DNA of 59,428 bases from Acidimicrobiia bacterium (GTDB lineage: Bacteria > Actinomycetota > Acidimicrobiia > Acidimicrobiales > AC-14): positions 1-59,428 of the forward strand of contig JAHFUR010000025.1 in NCBI GenBank assembly GCA_023264995.1. The letters run 5' to 3'. The notes beneath the pieces were generated by a model. The model had not been told where the DNA came from, searched no databases, and was given only the letters and a program-made list of their open reading frames with translations. The translations under genes were made by a program, and so were the position numbers. Of the stretch, positions 1 to 6,664 are shown piece after piece. Every line of letters starts with the position of its first letter. Within the stretch, counting starts at the first letter, position 1.

Positions 1-2
1 AT

Positions 3-140
3 CCGAGTTTCGAACCCACTGCGAAGCAGTTGGCGCTCCAGATCGGGCGGGTCATTGCAGCGCCGATCGTCGAGGTGTTCGATGCCGAGCACCTGCCGAC
101 GTGGCCAGACCTCGTCGGCCACACTCCGCCTGCCCCATAA
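3..140 (+). CDS. C-terminal fragment of an unrecognised protein (cut by window edge)
   Basis: The frame is open from the first bases of the window and ends with TAA, giving 45 residues that finish in a proline-rich tail (GHTPPAP). The stretch before it (AKQLALQIGRVIAAPIVEVF) looks like a folded helix/strand segment of a real protein. The start lies outside the window and the fragment is too short to assign a family. It is followed by about 60 bases without a gene before the end of the opposing toxin-antitoxin module. Confidence 0.5.
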   Translation, partial: PSFEPTAKQLALQIGRVIAAPIVEVFDAEHLPTWPDLVGHTPPAP

Positions 141-204
141 GCACGCCGACGTCCGCCCAACCATCGCGCCCCTGATCGCCGGGTCCCGGGCGCTCGCTGG
201 CAGG

Positions 205-642
205 TCAGGGCATCGAGGCCACGATTTGGAACGACACGCCCTCGGCGCGCATCGCATCCTCGAGGCGAGGCGAGCTCACCGACAGAGCCACCGTGGCGTT
301 TAGGTACACCGCTGCGGCGAGGGCCTCGACACTGAGGATGTTCAGCTGATGCCGAGCCCGAAGACGACCGATCACAGGCCCGAGCTCGCGCAAGCTGACG
401 AGGCCGATCTCCTCGGGCAGCTCCAGGGCAGCGGCGATCGCCTGTTCACGGCGACCGCTCGCCAGTGCCATGAACGGGCCTGAGAGCGTTCCGGTCCTGT
501 CGGCGACGCCCAGAACGGCCTGGCAGAGGCGGACATACCAGTATCCGGTCGTGGCGATGGTGGGGTCCGAGCTCAGCGGCGCCGGGACCTCGTCGCCCCG
601 GAGGACGATGCCCAGGAGCTGGTCGTCGAGGAGAAGCGTCAC
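205..642 (-). CDS. PIN-like toxin-position protein with degenerate acidic residues
   Basis: This 145-residue protein starts at a GTG that overlaps the TGA of the upstream AbrB-type gene (GTGA), the usual arrangement of a type II toxin behind its antitoxin. The N-terminus (TLLLDDQLLGIVL) resembles strand 1 of a PIN ribonuclease with its first aspartate, and the C-terminal third (VEALAAAVYLNATVAL, then SPRLEDAMRAEGV) follows the PIN outline. Where PIN nucleases carry later metal-binding aspartates (the D-x-x-x-A-x-A and T-x-D motifs), this protein has serines (ILSVEAL, LSVSS). It may be inactive, act differently, or belong to a PIN-like family with other ligands. The toxin role is inferred from context; family assignment is tentative. 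Confidence 0.6.
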   Translation of the reverse strand: MTLLLDDQLLGIVLRGDEVPAPLSSDPTIATTGYWYVRLCQAVLGVADRTGTLSGPFMALASGRREQAIAAALELPEEIGLVSLRELGPVIGRLRARHQLNILSVEALAAAVYLNATVALSVSSPRLEDAMRAEGVSFQIVASMP

Positions 643-881
643 TCCGTGGCGAGGTCGTCGTCGCCGAACCCGGCTCTGGCGTTCGCCCAGTCCTCCCCGG
701 TGACCGCATCCAGCAGATGTCGCCGCAAGGTGGCAACTCCCCCCGGGATGAGCAGGACCGCATCCCCGAGATCGAGGTACCCGACCTCGCCACCCTCGTC
801 GAGACCCCACCGGCGCCTCGTCGAGGCCGGCAGGCTCATCTGGCCACGCTGGGACACCCGGAGCTCCCCTGTCTGTCTCAT
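639..881 (-). CDS. AbrB/SpoVT-type antitoxin
   Basis: This 80-residue protein has a swapped-hairpin AbrB-like N-terminus: strand (LRVSQRGQMSLPAS), then the W-G-L-D-E-G-G-E-V-G-Y-L turn-strand segment typical of AbrB/MazE/VapB DNA-binding domains. Its C-terminal half would be the toxin-binding tail (WANARAGFGDDDLATE). In such modules the antitoxin neutralises the toxin and represses the shared promoter. It overlaps the downstream PIN-like gene by four bases. The ATG lies 6 nt from a TAGACT hexamer with no Shine-Dalgarno sequence, so the mRNA is probably leaderless. Confidence 0.75.
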   Translation of the reverse strand: MRQTGELRVSQRGQMSLPASTRRRWGLDEGGEVGYLDLGDAVLLIPGGVATLRRHLLDAVTGEDWANARAGFGDDDLATE

Positions 882-887
882 GGCTTG

Positions 888-920
888 AGTCTACAAGGCG
901 AAGGTGCACGCTGCCTTGTA
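888..920 (-). promoter_or_regulatory. Leaderless promoter and palindromic operator of the AbrB module
   Basis: On the minus strand a -10 hexamer TAGACT (893..888) ends 6 nt before the antitoxin ATG. Next to it is an inverted repeat with perfect 8-bp arms TACAAGGC (892..899) and GCCTTGTA (913..920), with a GTGCAC palindrome near the centre (904..909). The repeat spans the -10/-35 spacer, the expected position for autoregulation by the antitoxin complex. The operator role is inferred. Confidence 0.55.
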
Positions 921-1113
921 CCGGAGACCGCCCGTCGATGACCGAGTCGTAGCCGGCGTCGATCCCAGGCGATACCGCACACAGCCTTGGACGTCCTGCG
1001 GTTGGCTGAAGGCGACGTGGCGCTGTATCCGTACGGCCGGACGCGCCCTCTATGCACGGCTGTCCACCCAGCCTCACACCGTCCCCGAACGCCGGCTGAT
1101 GGGCACGCGTGTG
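921..1113. other. Non-coding gap between two TA modules
   Basis: About 190 bases between the AbrB operator and the end of the GNAT toxin gene. Both strands were read for coding and RNA structure. Open frames here have poor codon character and overlap neighbouring genes in the wrong register. No tRNA, terminator or repeat was recognised. Confidence 0.4.
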
Positions 1114-1626
1114 CTATCGACCGGCGGTGAGACTGGCGCGGATGTCCTTCATCCTCCGGTAGAGGCGCATGGGATGTTCGGGCGCGGCGACGAACCCGTG
1201 ATGAGCGTAGAAGGTGGCGGCCTCGTCGTCGATGGCGTCGACGACCACCAGCCGGGCCGCAGCAGCCTCCCCGGCGGCAACCGCCTTGCGGAGGGCCTCG
1301 GCAAGCAGGAGCGCGCCGTGACCCTCGCCCTGGTGCAGGCGGTGGACGGCGAGGCGGGCGAGCAGGACCATACCGACGGGATACGCGGGCATCGCCCGGA
1401 CCAGTCTCGCCGGCGCGTCCGCACGTCGAACGGAACCCATGGTGAGGCTGAGGTAGCCGATGACACCGTCGTGTCCGACGAGGACGAACGTTCGTGCCGA
1501 GTCCATGTCCTGAGCCGCCAGACCATGGCGGCGGATCCAGCCGTCGAGAGTGTCTTGGCCCGAGGTGAAGGCGGTGATGTCGTGCTGGGGGCCGAGGCGT
1601 TCGAGCCGAAGACCTTGCCGGATCAA
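1114..1626 (-). CDS. GNAT acetyltransferase toxin, TacT-like
   Basis: This 170-residue GCN5-related N-acetyltransferase has the compact size of TacT/AtaT toxins, which block translation by acetylating charged tRNA. The acetyl-CoA loop H-Q-G-E-G-H-G lies at residues 98-104 after the strand MVLLARLAVH. The C-terminal core A-T-F-Y-A-H-H-G-F carries tyrosine 140 in the position of the TacT catalytic tyrosine. The ATG overlaps the stop of the DUF1778 gene by four bases (ATGA), giving the standard antitoxin-then-toxin order. The acetyltransferase fold and toxin class are well supported; the exact tRNA target cannot be read from sequence. Confidence 0.85.
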   Translation of the reverse strand: MIRQGLRLERLGPQHDITAFTSGQDTLDGWIRRHGLAAQDMDSARTFVLVGHDGVIGYLSLTMGSVRRADAPARLVRAMPAYPVGMVLLARLAVHRLHQGEGHGALLLAEALRKAVAAGEAAAARLVVVDAIDDEAATFYAHHGFVAAPEHPMRLYRRMKDIRASLTAGR

Positions 1627-1913
1627 TCCCCGGGGAGCTTCGGGTTCGAGCGAAACAGCTCAGTGAGCTCAGCCACGGGCTCGGGCGGGCGGTCCAGCTC
1701 GGCGATGAAGCGGTCGAATGTCTCGTTGGACAGAACCACGTCCTGATGTTGGCGCAGCACACGCCGGGCCCGGGTAATGGTCGTGTCCATGACGAAGGCG
1801 GTGATGGTTGTCCCCTCGAGGTCGGCGGCCTCGCGGATCAGGGCGTCCTGTTCTGGGCTGACGCGCACCTCGATACGGTGCCGGCGGTGGTCGGCCGGCG
1901 CTGCCTCACTCAT
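1623..1913 (-). CDS. DUF1778 ribbon-helix-helix antitoxin, TacA-like
   Basis: This 96-residue protein has the DUF1778 ribbon-helix-helix pattern: strand (HRIEVRVSPEQDALI), helix (REAADLEGTTITAFV), then the A-R-R-V-L-R helix and a C-terminal toxin-binding tail with FDRFIAELD. DUF1778 proteins pair with GNAT toxins and repress their own operon. The gene starts 6 nt downstream of a TAGAGT -10 hexamer, so it is probably leaderless, and it overlaps the toxin gene by 4 nt. Confidence 0.88.
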   Translation of the reverse strand: MSEAAPADHRRHRIEVRVSPEQDALIREAADLEGTTITAFVMDTTITRARRVLRQHQDVVLSNETFDRFIAELDRPPEPVAELTELFRSNPKLPGD

Positions 1914-1919
1914 GCCACC

Positions 1920-1946
1920 ACTCTAGCGGTCCGGACGCTGTCCGGA
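1920..1946 (-). promoter_or_regulatory. Leaderless promoter and repeated TCCGGA operator of the DUF1778/GNAT module
   Basis: TAGAGT (1925..1920, minus strand) ends 6 nt before the antitoxin ATG. Two identical self-palindromic hexamers TCCGGA occur at 1930..1935 and 1941..1946, 11 bp apart and so on one face of the helix, covering the -10/-35 spacer. This fits two ribbon-helix-helix dimers binding side by side. The role is inferred from position. Confidence 0.5.
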
Positions 1947-2065
1947 TGATGCTGATGTCGATCGGTCGGCACTGTCCCCGAACAACGGCTCCCAAGTGGC
2001 TCTCTCACCGCCCCGTATCGCCGGGCGGTGGACACCCAGCTGACTCGCCTGCGGCCTCGCCAAAC

Positions 2066-2087
2066 ACTACTACGGTAGTAGTAGAGT
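2066..2087 (+). promoter_or_regulatory. Palindromic operator and -10 of the RHH/PIN module
   Basis: A 17-bp perfect inverted repeat (arms ACTACTAC and GTAGTAGT around one base) covers 2066..2082. It runs directly into TAGAGT (2082..2087), which lies 6 nt before the ATG at 2094. The same hexamer and spacing serve the DUF1778 gene. This geometry decides the start codon: ATG 2094 rather than the in-frame ATG 2088. The palindrome is the likely antitoxin binding site. Confidence 0.55.
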
Positions 2088-2093
2088 ATGAGC

Positions 2094-2363
2094 ATGCCTC
2101 GTGGGAGACCCTCGCCGAAGCTGGCGATCACCGTTGACGCCGGTGTGCACGAGCAAGTCCTGGCCGCCGCTACCGAGGAGGGGGTCAGCGTCTCGGCCTG
2201 GATGACCGAGGCGGCCCGCCGGTCGCTTCTTCTCCGAGACGGCCTGCGCGCAGTCTCGGAGTGGGAGCAGGAACATGGCCCCCTCACCGCAGAGGAGCTG
2301 GATGCTGCTCGCCGTCGGGTCGCGAGTGATGTCGCCGCCGCTTCCCAGGCGCGACCGGCGTGA
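2094..2363 (+). CDS. Ribbon-helix-helix antitoxin, VapB-like
   Basis: This 89-residue protein starts with a basic arm (MPRGRPSPKL), the RHH strand (AITVDAGVHEQVL), and helix-turn-helix residues ending in VSAWMTEAARRSLL, as in CopG/VapB-type antitoxins. An acidic tail (EQEHGPLTAEELDAARRR) would bind the toxin. Its stop overlaps the GTG of the PIN gene (GTGA at 2360..2363). ATG 2094 was chosen because of the -10 hexamer 6 nt upstream; starting at 2088 would add two residues. Confidence 0.82.
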   Translation: MPRGRPSPKLAITVDAGVHEQVLAAATEEGVSVSAWMTEAARRSLLLRDGLRAVSEWEQEHGPLTAEELDAARRRVASDVAAASQARPA

Positions 2364-2737
2364 GCTTTGTCTACGACGCCGGCGTGTTCGTGGCCGCCGA
2401 GCGCAACGACCGCGACGTCTGGGCAGATCATCGGGCTCGTTTGGAGCTCGGGCTCATCCCGCGGACGACTGCACCTGTCGTCGCCCAGGTCAGCCGCTCG
2501 CCGCGGCAGGTACAGCTTCGGCGCATGCTGCGGGGTTGCGACATCGTCGGGTTCGCCCCGGATGACTCCCATGAGGTCGGCGCTCTCGCGGGCAAGGCCT
2601 TGACGTCCGATGTGGTCGACGCCCATCTCGCCATCGTCGCTTCCAGGCGTCAGGCCACAGTCCTCACGTCGGACGTCGAAGACCTCCGGCATCTTGCCGA
2701 CCAGTTGCCGAAACCCATCGGGATTCAACGAGTCTGA
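2360..2737 (+). CDS. PIN-domain ribonuclease toxin, VapC-like
   Basis: This 125-residue PIN domain has all the acidic landmarks: aspartate in the first strand (SFVYDAGVFVAAE), a glutamate-rich middle, aspartates in LTSDVVDAHLA near residue 87, and TSDVEDLRHLA near residue 108. VapC toxins are Mg2+-dependent endoribonucleases that cut tRNA or rRNA. The GTG start overlaps the antitoxin stop by four bases, giving a complete and probably functional module. It contrasts with the degenerate PIN-like protein at 205..642. Confidence 0.88.
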   Translation: MSFVYDAGVFVAAERNDRDVWADHRARLELGLIPRTTAPVVAQVSRSPRQVQLRRMLRGCDIVGFAPDDSHEVGALAGKALTSDVVDAHLAIVASRRQATVLTSDVEDLRHLADQLPKPIGIQRV

Positions 2738-3012
2738 TCTCGGATTGAAGCCGACGGCGCCTCCGCGGCGTGTCCCATATGGACAGCCATGGAAGGTGAT
2801 GCTCGACGCTCCCCGAGACCACGCGTGCGGCAACCCGGTGCACAGCGCTCGGCCGGGCGTAAGTTCAAGTAGGCGCCTGAGCTGCCAAGCCGGGCGTGAT
2901 CATTCGGCCGTGGAGCAGCGGACCGGGACACCGTTTCCCCGACCGCAGCGTTCCGGCAGTGCGGCTTGCGGCGGCAAGATTTCAGACAGTCTGGCGGGCG
3001 ACCGGCGTGCCC
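2738..3012. other. Gene-free stretch after the TA modules
   Basis: About 275 bases between the PIN toxin stop and the 3' end of the opposing DUF1345 gene. No open frame has credible composition. No tRNA, repeat or terminator hairpin with a U tract was recognised on either strand. Confidence 0.4.
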
Positions 3013-3654
3013 CTACTTGAACAGCCCGGCCACCACGTTGATGGTGAGGCCGACGATACAGACGCTGAACAGGTACGACAGGAGCGCCTGGTGCAGCGCG
3101 GTGGCCCGCACCGCCGATGCGGTCAGCTCCGTGTCTGACACCTGGAACGTCATGCCGATGGTCAGCGCCAGGTAGGCGAAATCCCGGTACGCAGGCTCCT
3201 CGTCCCCGGGGAAGACGATGCCGCCGGCCCCGCCGGCGTAGTAGAGCCGGGCGTACCTGAGCATGAAGACGGTGTGGACCACGAACCACGAGAGGGCCAC
3301 GCTGGCCGTGGCCAGGGCCACCAGCACGCCCTTTTCGGTCCCGTTGGCGTTGGCTGCCTCGACGAGGGTGAAGCCCGTCCCGAGCAGGCTGGCCACGCTG
3401 GCCGCCAGGAGGAGCAGGTCCGCCGCCGCCCGATTGGGGTCCTCGCGCCGGGCCACGACAGCGGCCTGGGCCGGCGACAAACGCGCCACGCCAGCCCACA
3501 CGCCGGCCGTGAACACGAGAGCCAAGCCGTCCCACCCGGCGAGGAGCGCGACATGCCAGGCGGTCGACCGGGCCGCCGCCAGCCCGCATGCCACGCCCGC
3601 CAGACCGGCGACGGCGATGCGCTGGGCGGCCGATGCAGTCGCTGCGCCCCGCAC
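3013..3654 (-). CDS. DUF1345 family integral membrane protein
   Basis: About 213 residues with four or five hydrophobic segments and the DUF1345 landmarks: W-D near the end of the first pair of segments (LLAGWDGLALVF), an RREDPNR loop, FVVHTVFMLRYARLYY, and a C-terminal D-F-A-Y-L-A-L-T-I-G-M-T-F-Q-V-S-D-T motif. The family function is unknown. GTG at 3654 was chosen because the family usually begins shortly before the first membrane helix; the open frame extends upstream to 3951 but that extension looks non-coding. The gene is divergent from the barrel protein at 3843. Confidence 0.85.
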   Translation of the reverse strand: MRGAATASAAQRIAVAGLAGVACGLAAARSTAWHVALLAGWDGLALVFTAGVWAGVARLSPAQAAVVARREDPNRAAADLLLLAASVASLLGTGFTLVEAANANGTEKGVLVALATASVALSWFVVHTVFMLRYARLYYAGGAGGIVFPGDEEPAYRDFAYLALTIGMTFQVSDTELTASAVRATALHQALLSYLFSVCIVGLTINVVAGLFK

Positions 3655-3736
3655 GTCCGCCGAGCGTACCGGGCCGCTGGTATACCCGTGACTTCCCTTC
3701 TCGAAACAGGATTCTTGCCGTGTCAAGCAGGGACAC

Positions 3737-3820
3737 TCGCCGATGACGGCGAACTTCCTACCCCTGAGGGGGAGCCACCCAGGGCGCGCGAACACACCAC
3801 GGAGCGTGGGAGGGCGCGCC
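3737..3820 (+). promoter_or_regulatory. Hairpin-rich leader upstream of the glycosidase-like gene
   Basis: Three consecutive potential stem-loops precede the gene at 3843. The first is TCGCCG-ATGA-CGGCGA at 3737..3752. The second is a C4/G4 hairpin around 3761..3772. The third is a long nested stem with GGCGCGC (3783..3789) pairing with GCGCGCC (3814..3820) and an inner stem CCACG-GAG-CGTGG (3797..3809). This much stacked structure suggests an RNA leader or riboswitch, but it does not match a class I can name. A c-di-AMP element was considered and lacks that family's conserved blocks. Confidence 0.35.
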
Positions 3821-3842
3821 GGCGGGGTTCTCGGGGGTTGCC

Positions 3843-4946
3843 ATGCTGGAGCTGCAAGACCGACCACTGCCCGAACCTCGGCCGATGGTCGCCGGCCTGG
3901 CCGGCCGTGCCGAGGCCGAGGCGGCACCGCGGGCCCGTCCCGCGCGGTCACGGCTGCGCCCGTGGACGCGGGCCCAGGAGCGGACCCTGGCCAGCGCCAA
4001 CCTGGTCACCGTCGCCATCCTGCTGGTGGTGAGCGTCAGCGCCGCGGCCGGGGTCACTCCGTTGGAGGCGCCAGCGGCCGTCGGCCGCTTCGTCGGGTCG
4101 ACGCTGGGCCTGATCCCCCACGCCGAGGCGACGGTCGCCCGGCGGCTCCCGGTCACCGACCTCCTGCCCTACGGCAAAGGCATGTGGATCTACGAGCCCG
4201 ACAAGACCGAAGGGGGCGACGTCGCCGCCATCGTGGCCAAGGCCAGGGCCGCCGGCCTGAGCCACCTCTACGTCCGCACCGGTTCGAGCTGGGACGGCTT
4301 CTACGCTGCGCCCTTCCTCGACCGGCTCCTCCCCGCCGCCCACGCCGCCAACCTGCTCGTCTACGGGTGGGACTTCCCTCGGCTCATCTCCTGGCCCGAC
4401 GACGTCGCCCGGGCCAAGGCCGCCATCGACCACCGCACGCCCACCAAGCAGCGCCTCGACGGCTTCTCGGCCGACATCGAGACCCGCAGTGAAGGGACGA
4501 GCATCTCCCCCCAGGCCGCCGCCGCCTACGGGAAGGCCCTGCGCGACGCGGTGGGCTCGTCGTTCCCCCTCATCGCCACCGTCCCTCGGCCGTCGCCGGC
4601 CCAGAACTACCCCTACGCCGAGGTGGTGGCGTCCTTCGACGCCATCGCCCCCATGGTCTACTGGCTCAACCGCCAGCCCGACACCGACGTGGCCGGCGCC
4701 CTGCGCGACCTGGCCCCGTTCGGCAAGCCCGTGTTCCCGGTGGGCCAGGCCTACGACGGGGGCCCGGAGGGGGGCCGGGCCGGCGTGCCCCCGCCCGAGG
4801 AGCTGTGGCGGTTCATGCGGGTCGGCCAGGCCAACGGCGCCCAGGGCGTGTCGTTCTGGTCCTGGCAGGCCGCCAACCCGAAGGCCTGGGCCGCCATCAC
4901 CGAGGCCGAGGAGTTCCGTGCCCCGGCCCCATGGATGGTCAAGTAG
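3843..4946 (+). CDS. Membrane-anchored glycosidase-like TIM-barrel protein
   Basis: This 367-residue protein has a cytoplasmic Pro/Arg-rich N-terminus, one membrane segment (about residues 51-70, ANLVTVAILLVVSVSAAAG), and an extracellular domain with barrel signatures: GKGMWIYEP, SHLYVRTGSSWDGF, LVYGWDFPR, LDGFSADIE (probable catalytic acids at a strand end), FDAIAPMVYW and GVSFWSWQAA. The pattern resembles glycoside-hydrolase-like proteins of unknown substrate that act at the cell wall. Its 3' end overlaps the opposing acyl-CoA dehydrogenase gene by 8 bp. It sits behind a hairpin-rich leader. The fold is fairly clear; the substrate is unknown. Confidence 0.72.
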   Translation: MLELQDRPLPEPRPMVAGLAGRAEAEAAPRARPARSRLRPWTRAQERTLASANLVTVAILLVVSVSAAAGVTPLEAPAAVGRFVGSTLGLIPHAEATVARRLPVTDLLPYGKGMWIYEPDKTEGGDVAAIVAKARAAGLSHLYVRTGSSWDGFYAAPFLDRLLPAAHAANLLVYGWDFPRLISWPDDVARAKAAIDHRTPTKQRLDGFSADIETRSEGTSISPQAAAAYGKALRDAVGSSFPLIATVPRPSPAQNYPYAEVVASFDAIAPMVYWLNRQPDTDVAGALRDLAPFGKPVFPVGQAYDGGPEGGRAGVPPPEELWRFMRVGQANGAQGVSFWSWQAANPKAWAAITEAEEFRAPAPWMVK

Positions 4947-6162
4947 GTCGGTCGCTCCTCGTCACATCCCGGAACGGCATGCTGGCGTCCGTCCTGGGCT
5001 CGGCGGGCAGGCCGAGCACCCGCTCGGCAATGACGTTCTTGAGGATCTCGTCGGTACCCCCGGCGATCCGGGTGGCCGGCGCCCAGAGCTGAGCCGGCGT
5101 GTACTCGTCGCGGACCATGGCGCCGGCACCCCGGACGGCGTCAGCCAGTTCGTCCCACCGCCGGGAGACCCGACCGGCGGCCAGCTTGGCCAGCGCCGCC
5201 TCCGGCCCGGGCCCGGCGCCGGCGTCGGCCAACGAGAGCATGCGCCAGCCCAGGTGCCGGGCGCACCGGGCCTCGGTCACGAGGCGGGCAGCGAGCTGGC
5301 GGACCACCGGGTCGTCGGCCAGCCCCCGAGGCCGGATCTCGGCCAGCAGCCGTTCCACGCTCCCGCCGGCCCGGGCCAGGCCCAGCCCGAGGTGCAGCCG
5401 TTCGTGCCTGAGGGCGGTCGTCGCCACCGCCCATCCCGCCCCTTCGTCGCCGAGCCGGAGCCCGTCGGGGGTGCGGGCGCCGGCCAGGACGACGTCGCTG
5501 AAGGCTGAGCCGCCGGTCATCTGGCGCACCGGCGCGACGGAGATACCCGGCTGGCGCATGTCGACCAGGAAGAACGTGCAACCCCGGTGCTTGGGCGCAT
5601 CCCAGTCGGTACGGGCCAGCAGGATGGCGAAGTCGGCGTAATGGGCGCCCGAGGTCCAGGTCTTGTGGCCGTCGAGGACCCAACCGTCGCCGTCCCGGCG
5701 AGCCGTCGTCGTCACCGCCGCCAGGTCGGACCCCGCACCGGGCTCGGTGAAGAGCTGGCACCACAGCTCGTCGGCCTCGAGGATGGGGGCCAGGAACCGG
5801 CGCTTCTGGACTTCAGTGCCATGGTCCAGCACCGTCGGCCCGACGACGGTCTCCCCCAGCAGGTTGATGGGCGGCGGCATGCCGGCGACGCTCAGCTCCT
5901 CGGCCCACACCGCTCGGAGGGCGAGGGGCAGGTCGCGACCCCCGTAGGCCTCCGGCCAGCCGAGACCGGCCCATCCGCCCGCCCTGAGCTCGGCCTGCCA
6001 GGCCCGGCCCCGATCAACCCAGGTCGGGTCACCCGCATCGGCGAAGACGACCGAAGGGAGGTCGGGGCTCGCCGAGGGCCGGTAGGGGCCGGCGTGGGTG
6101 GCCAGCCAGGCCCGGGCCTGGGCCCGGAACGAGGCGGGGTCGGGCTCATCGGGCGCGGCCAT
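4939..6162 (-). CDS. Acyl-CoA dehydrogenase family protein
   Basis: This 407-residue flavoprotein follows the acyl-CoA dehydrogenase order. The N-terminal helical domain contains WPEAYGGRD. The middle beta domain has CQLFTEPGAGSDLA (flavin and substrate contacts) and DGHKTWTSGAHYADF. The C-terminal helical domain has RHERLHLGLGL and ends with RIAGGTDEILKNVIAERVLGL, the usual FAD-binding tail. It would oxidise an acyl-CoA thioester to the enoyl-CoA; the architecture resembles mycobacterial FadE paralogues of steroid or branched-acid breakdown, but no pathway partners are nearby. ATG 6162 was chosen because the frame's extension to 6246 has no domain character. Confidence 0.9.
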   Translation of the reverse strand: MAAPDEPDPASFRAQARAWLATHAGPYRPSASPDLPSVVFADAGDPTWVDRGRAWQAELRAGGWAGLGWPEAYGGRDLPLALRAVWAEELSVAGMPPPINLLGETVVGPTVLDHGTEVQKRRFLAPILEADELWCQLFTEPGAGSDLAAVTTTARRDGDGWVLDGHKTWTSGAHYADFAILLARTDWDAPKHRGCTFFLVDMRQPGISVAPVRQMTGGSAFSDVVLAGARTPDGLRLGDEGAGWAVATTALRHERLHLGLGLARAGGSVERLLAEIRPRGLADDPVVRQLAARLVTEARCARHLGWRMLSLADAGAGPGPEAALAKLAAGRVSRRWDELADAVRGAGAMVRDEYTPAQLWAPATRIAGGTDEILKNVIAERVLGLPAEPRTDASMPFRDVTRSDRPT

Positions 6163-6248
6163 GGTGTGCCCATCCTGACGCGCCCCGGTTGGCCCTGCCC
6201 CGGACCGGGGTAGGTACCAGCTGTCCATCGACAAAAGGAGCGACACCC

Positions 6249-6470
6249 ATGTCGAACACGGAACGGGACCGCGACGACCGGGCGCCTAGCCAGGCCGACA
6301 ACCCCGACAAGGGCCCGACCATGACGAGCGCCGGCGCCCAACCGTCGGGGAGCGGCATGGACCACTGGGCCACCGCCCAGCCGAACACCGATGCCACCAA
6401 GCCCGAGACCATGCCGCACACCCCGTCGACCCCGATGCCCGGGGAGACGGAGGACCGAGAGCCGGTCTAG
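6249..6470 (+). CDS. Small disordered hydrophilic protein, unknown
   Basis: 73 residues, rich in Asp, Pro, Thr, Ser and Gln, with no hydrophobic core (N-terminus [11 protein letters not shown]-terminus GETEDREPV). It is probably intrinsically disordered. A strong Shine-Dalgarno sequence AAAGGAG (6234..6240) lies 8 nt before the ATG, which is the main reason to call it real. The last four bases overlap the end of the opposing zinc-ribbon gene. No family recognised. Confidence 0.6.
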   Translation: MSNTERDRDDRAPSQADNPDKGPTMTSAGAQPSGSGMDHWATAQPNTDATKPETMPHTPSTPMPGETEDREPV

Positions 6471-6637
6471 ACCGTCCGTCCGCAGCCGGGGCAGGTGGCA
6501 TAGACCCGCGCCACCGCCCGGCCGCAGCCGGCGCACAGGCGAGGGCGGGCCTGCCCCCGGCGCAGGCGCGTGACGGCAGAGACGAACATGCCACCCACCG
6601 CGACAGCGAGCAGGACGTCGAGCAGGTCACGCACCAT
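6467..6637 (-). CDS. Tiny membrane-anchored zinc-ribbon protein
   Basis: A 56-residue frame begins ATG-GTG-CGT and has one hydrophobic helix ([18 protein letters not shown]), a basic stretch ([10 protein letters not shown]), and two CxxC knuckles (LCAGCGR and TCPGCGR) 14 residues apart at the C-terminus. This is a zinc-ribbon tail anchored to the membrane. Its composition is strongly protein-like even though it is short. It converges on the small gene at 6249 with a 4-bp overlap and is divergent from the YyaL-like gene (28 bp between starts). Confidence 0.6.
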   Translation of the reverse strand: MVRDLLDVLLAVAVGGMFVSAVTRLRRGQARPRLCAGCGRAVARVYATCPGCGRTV

Positions 6638-6664
6638 CGCGACCAGTCTCTACGCTCTCGGACC

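Noticed and set aside
3737-3820. c-di-AMP (ydaO-type) riboswitch
   Set aside because: Some G-rich blocks look similar but the conserved GGGTGAA and CCGACAGCTAACC blocks of that family are absent.
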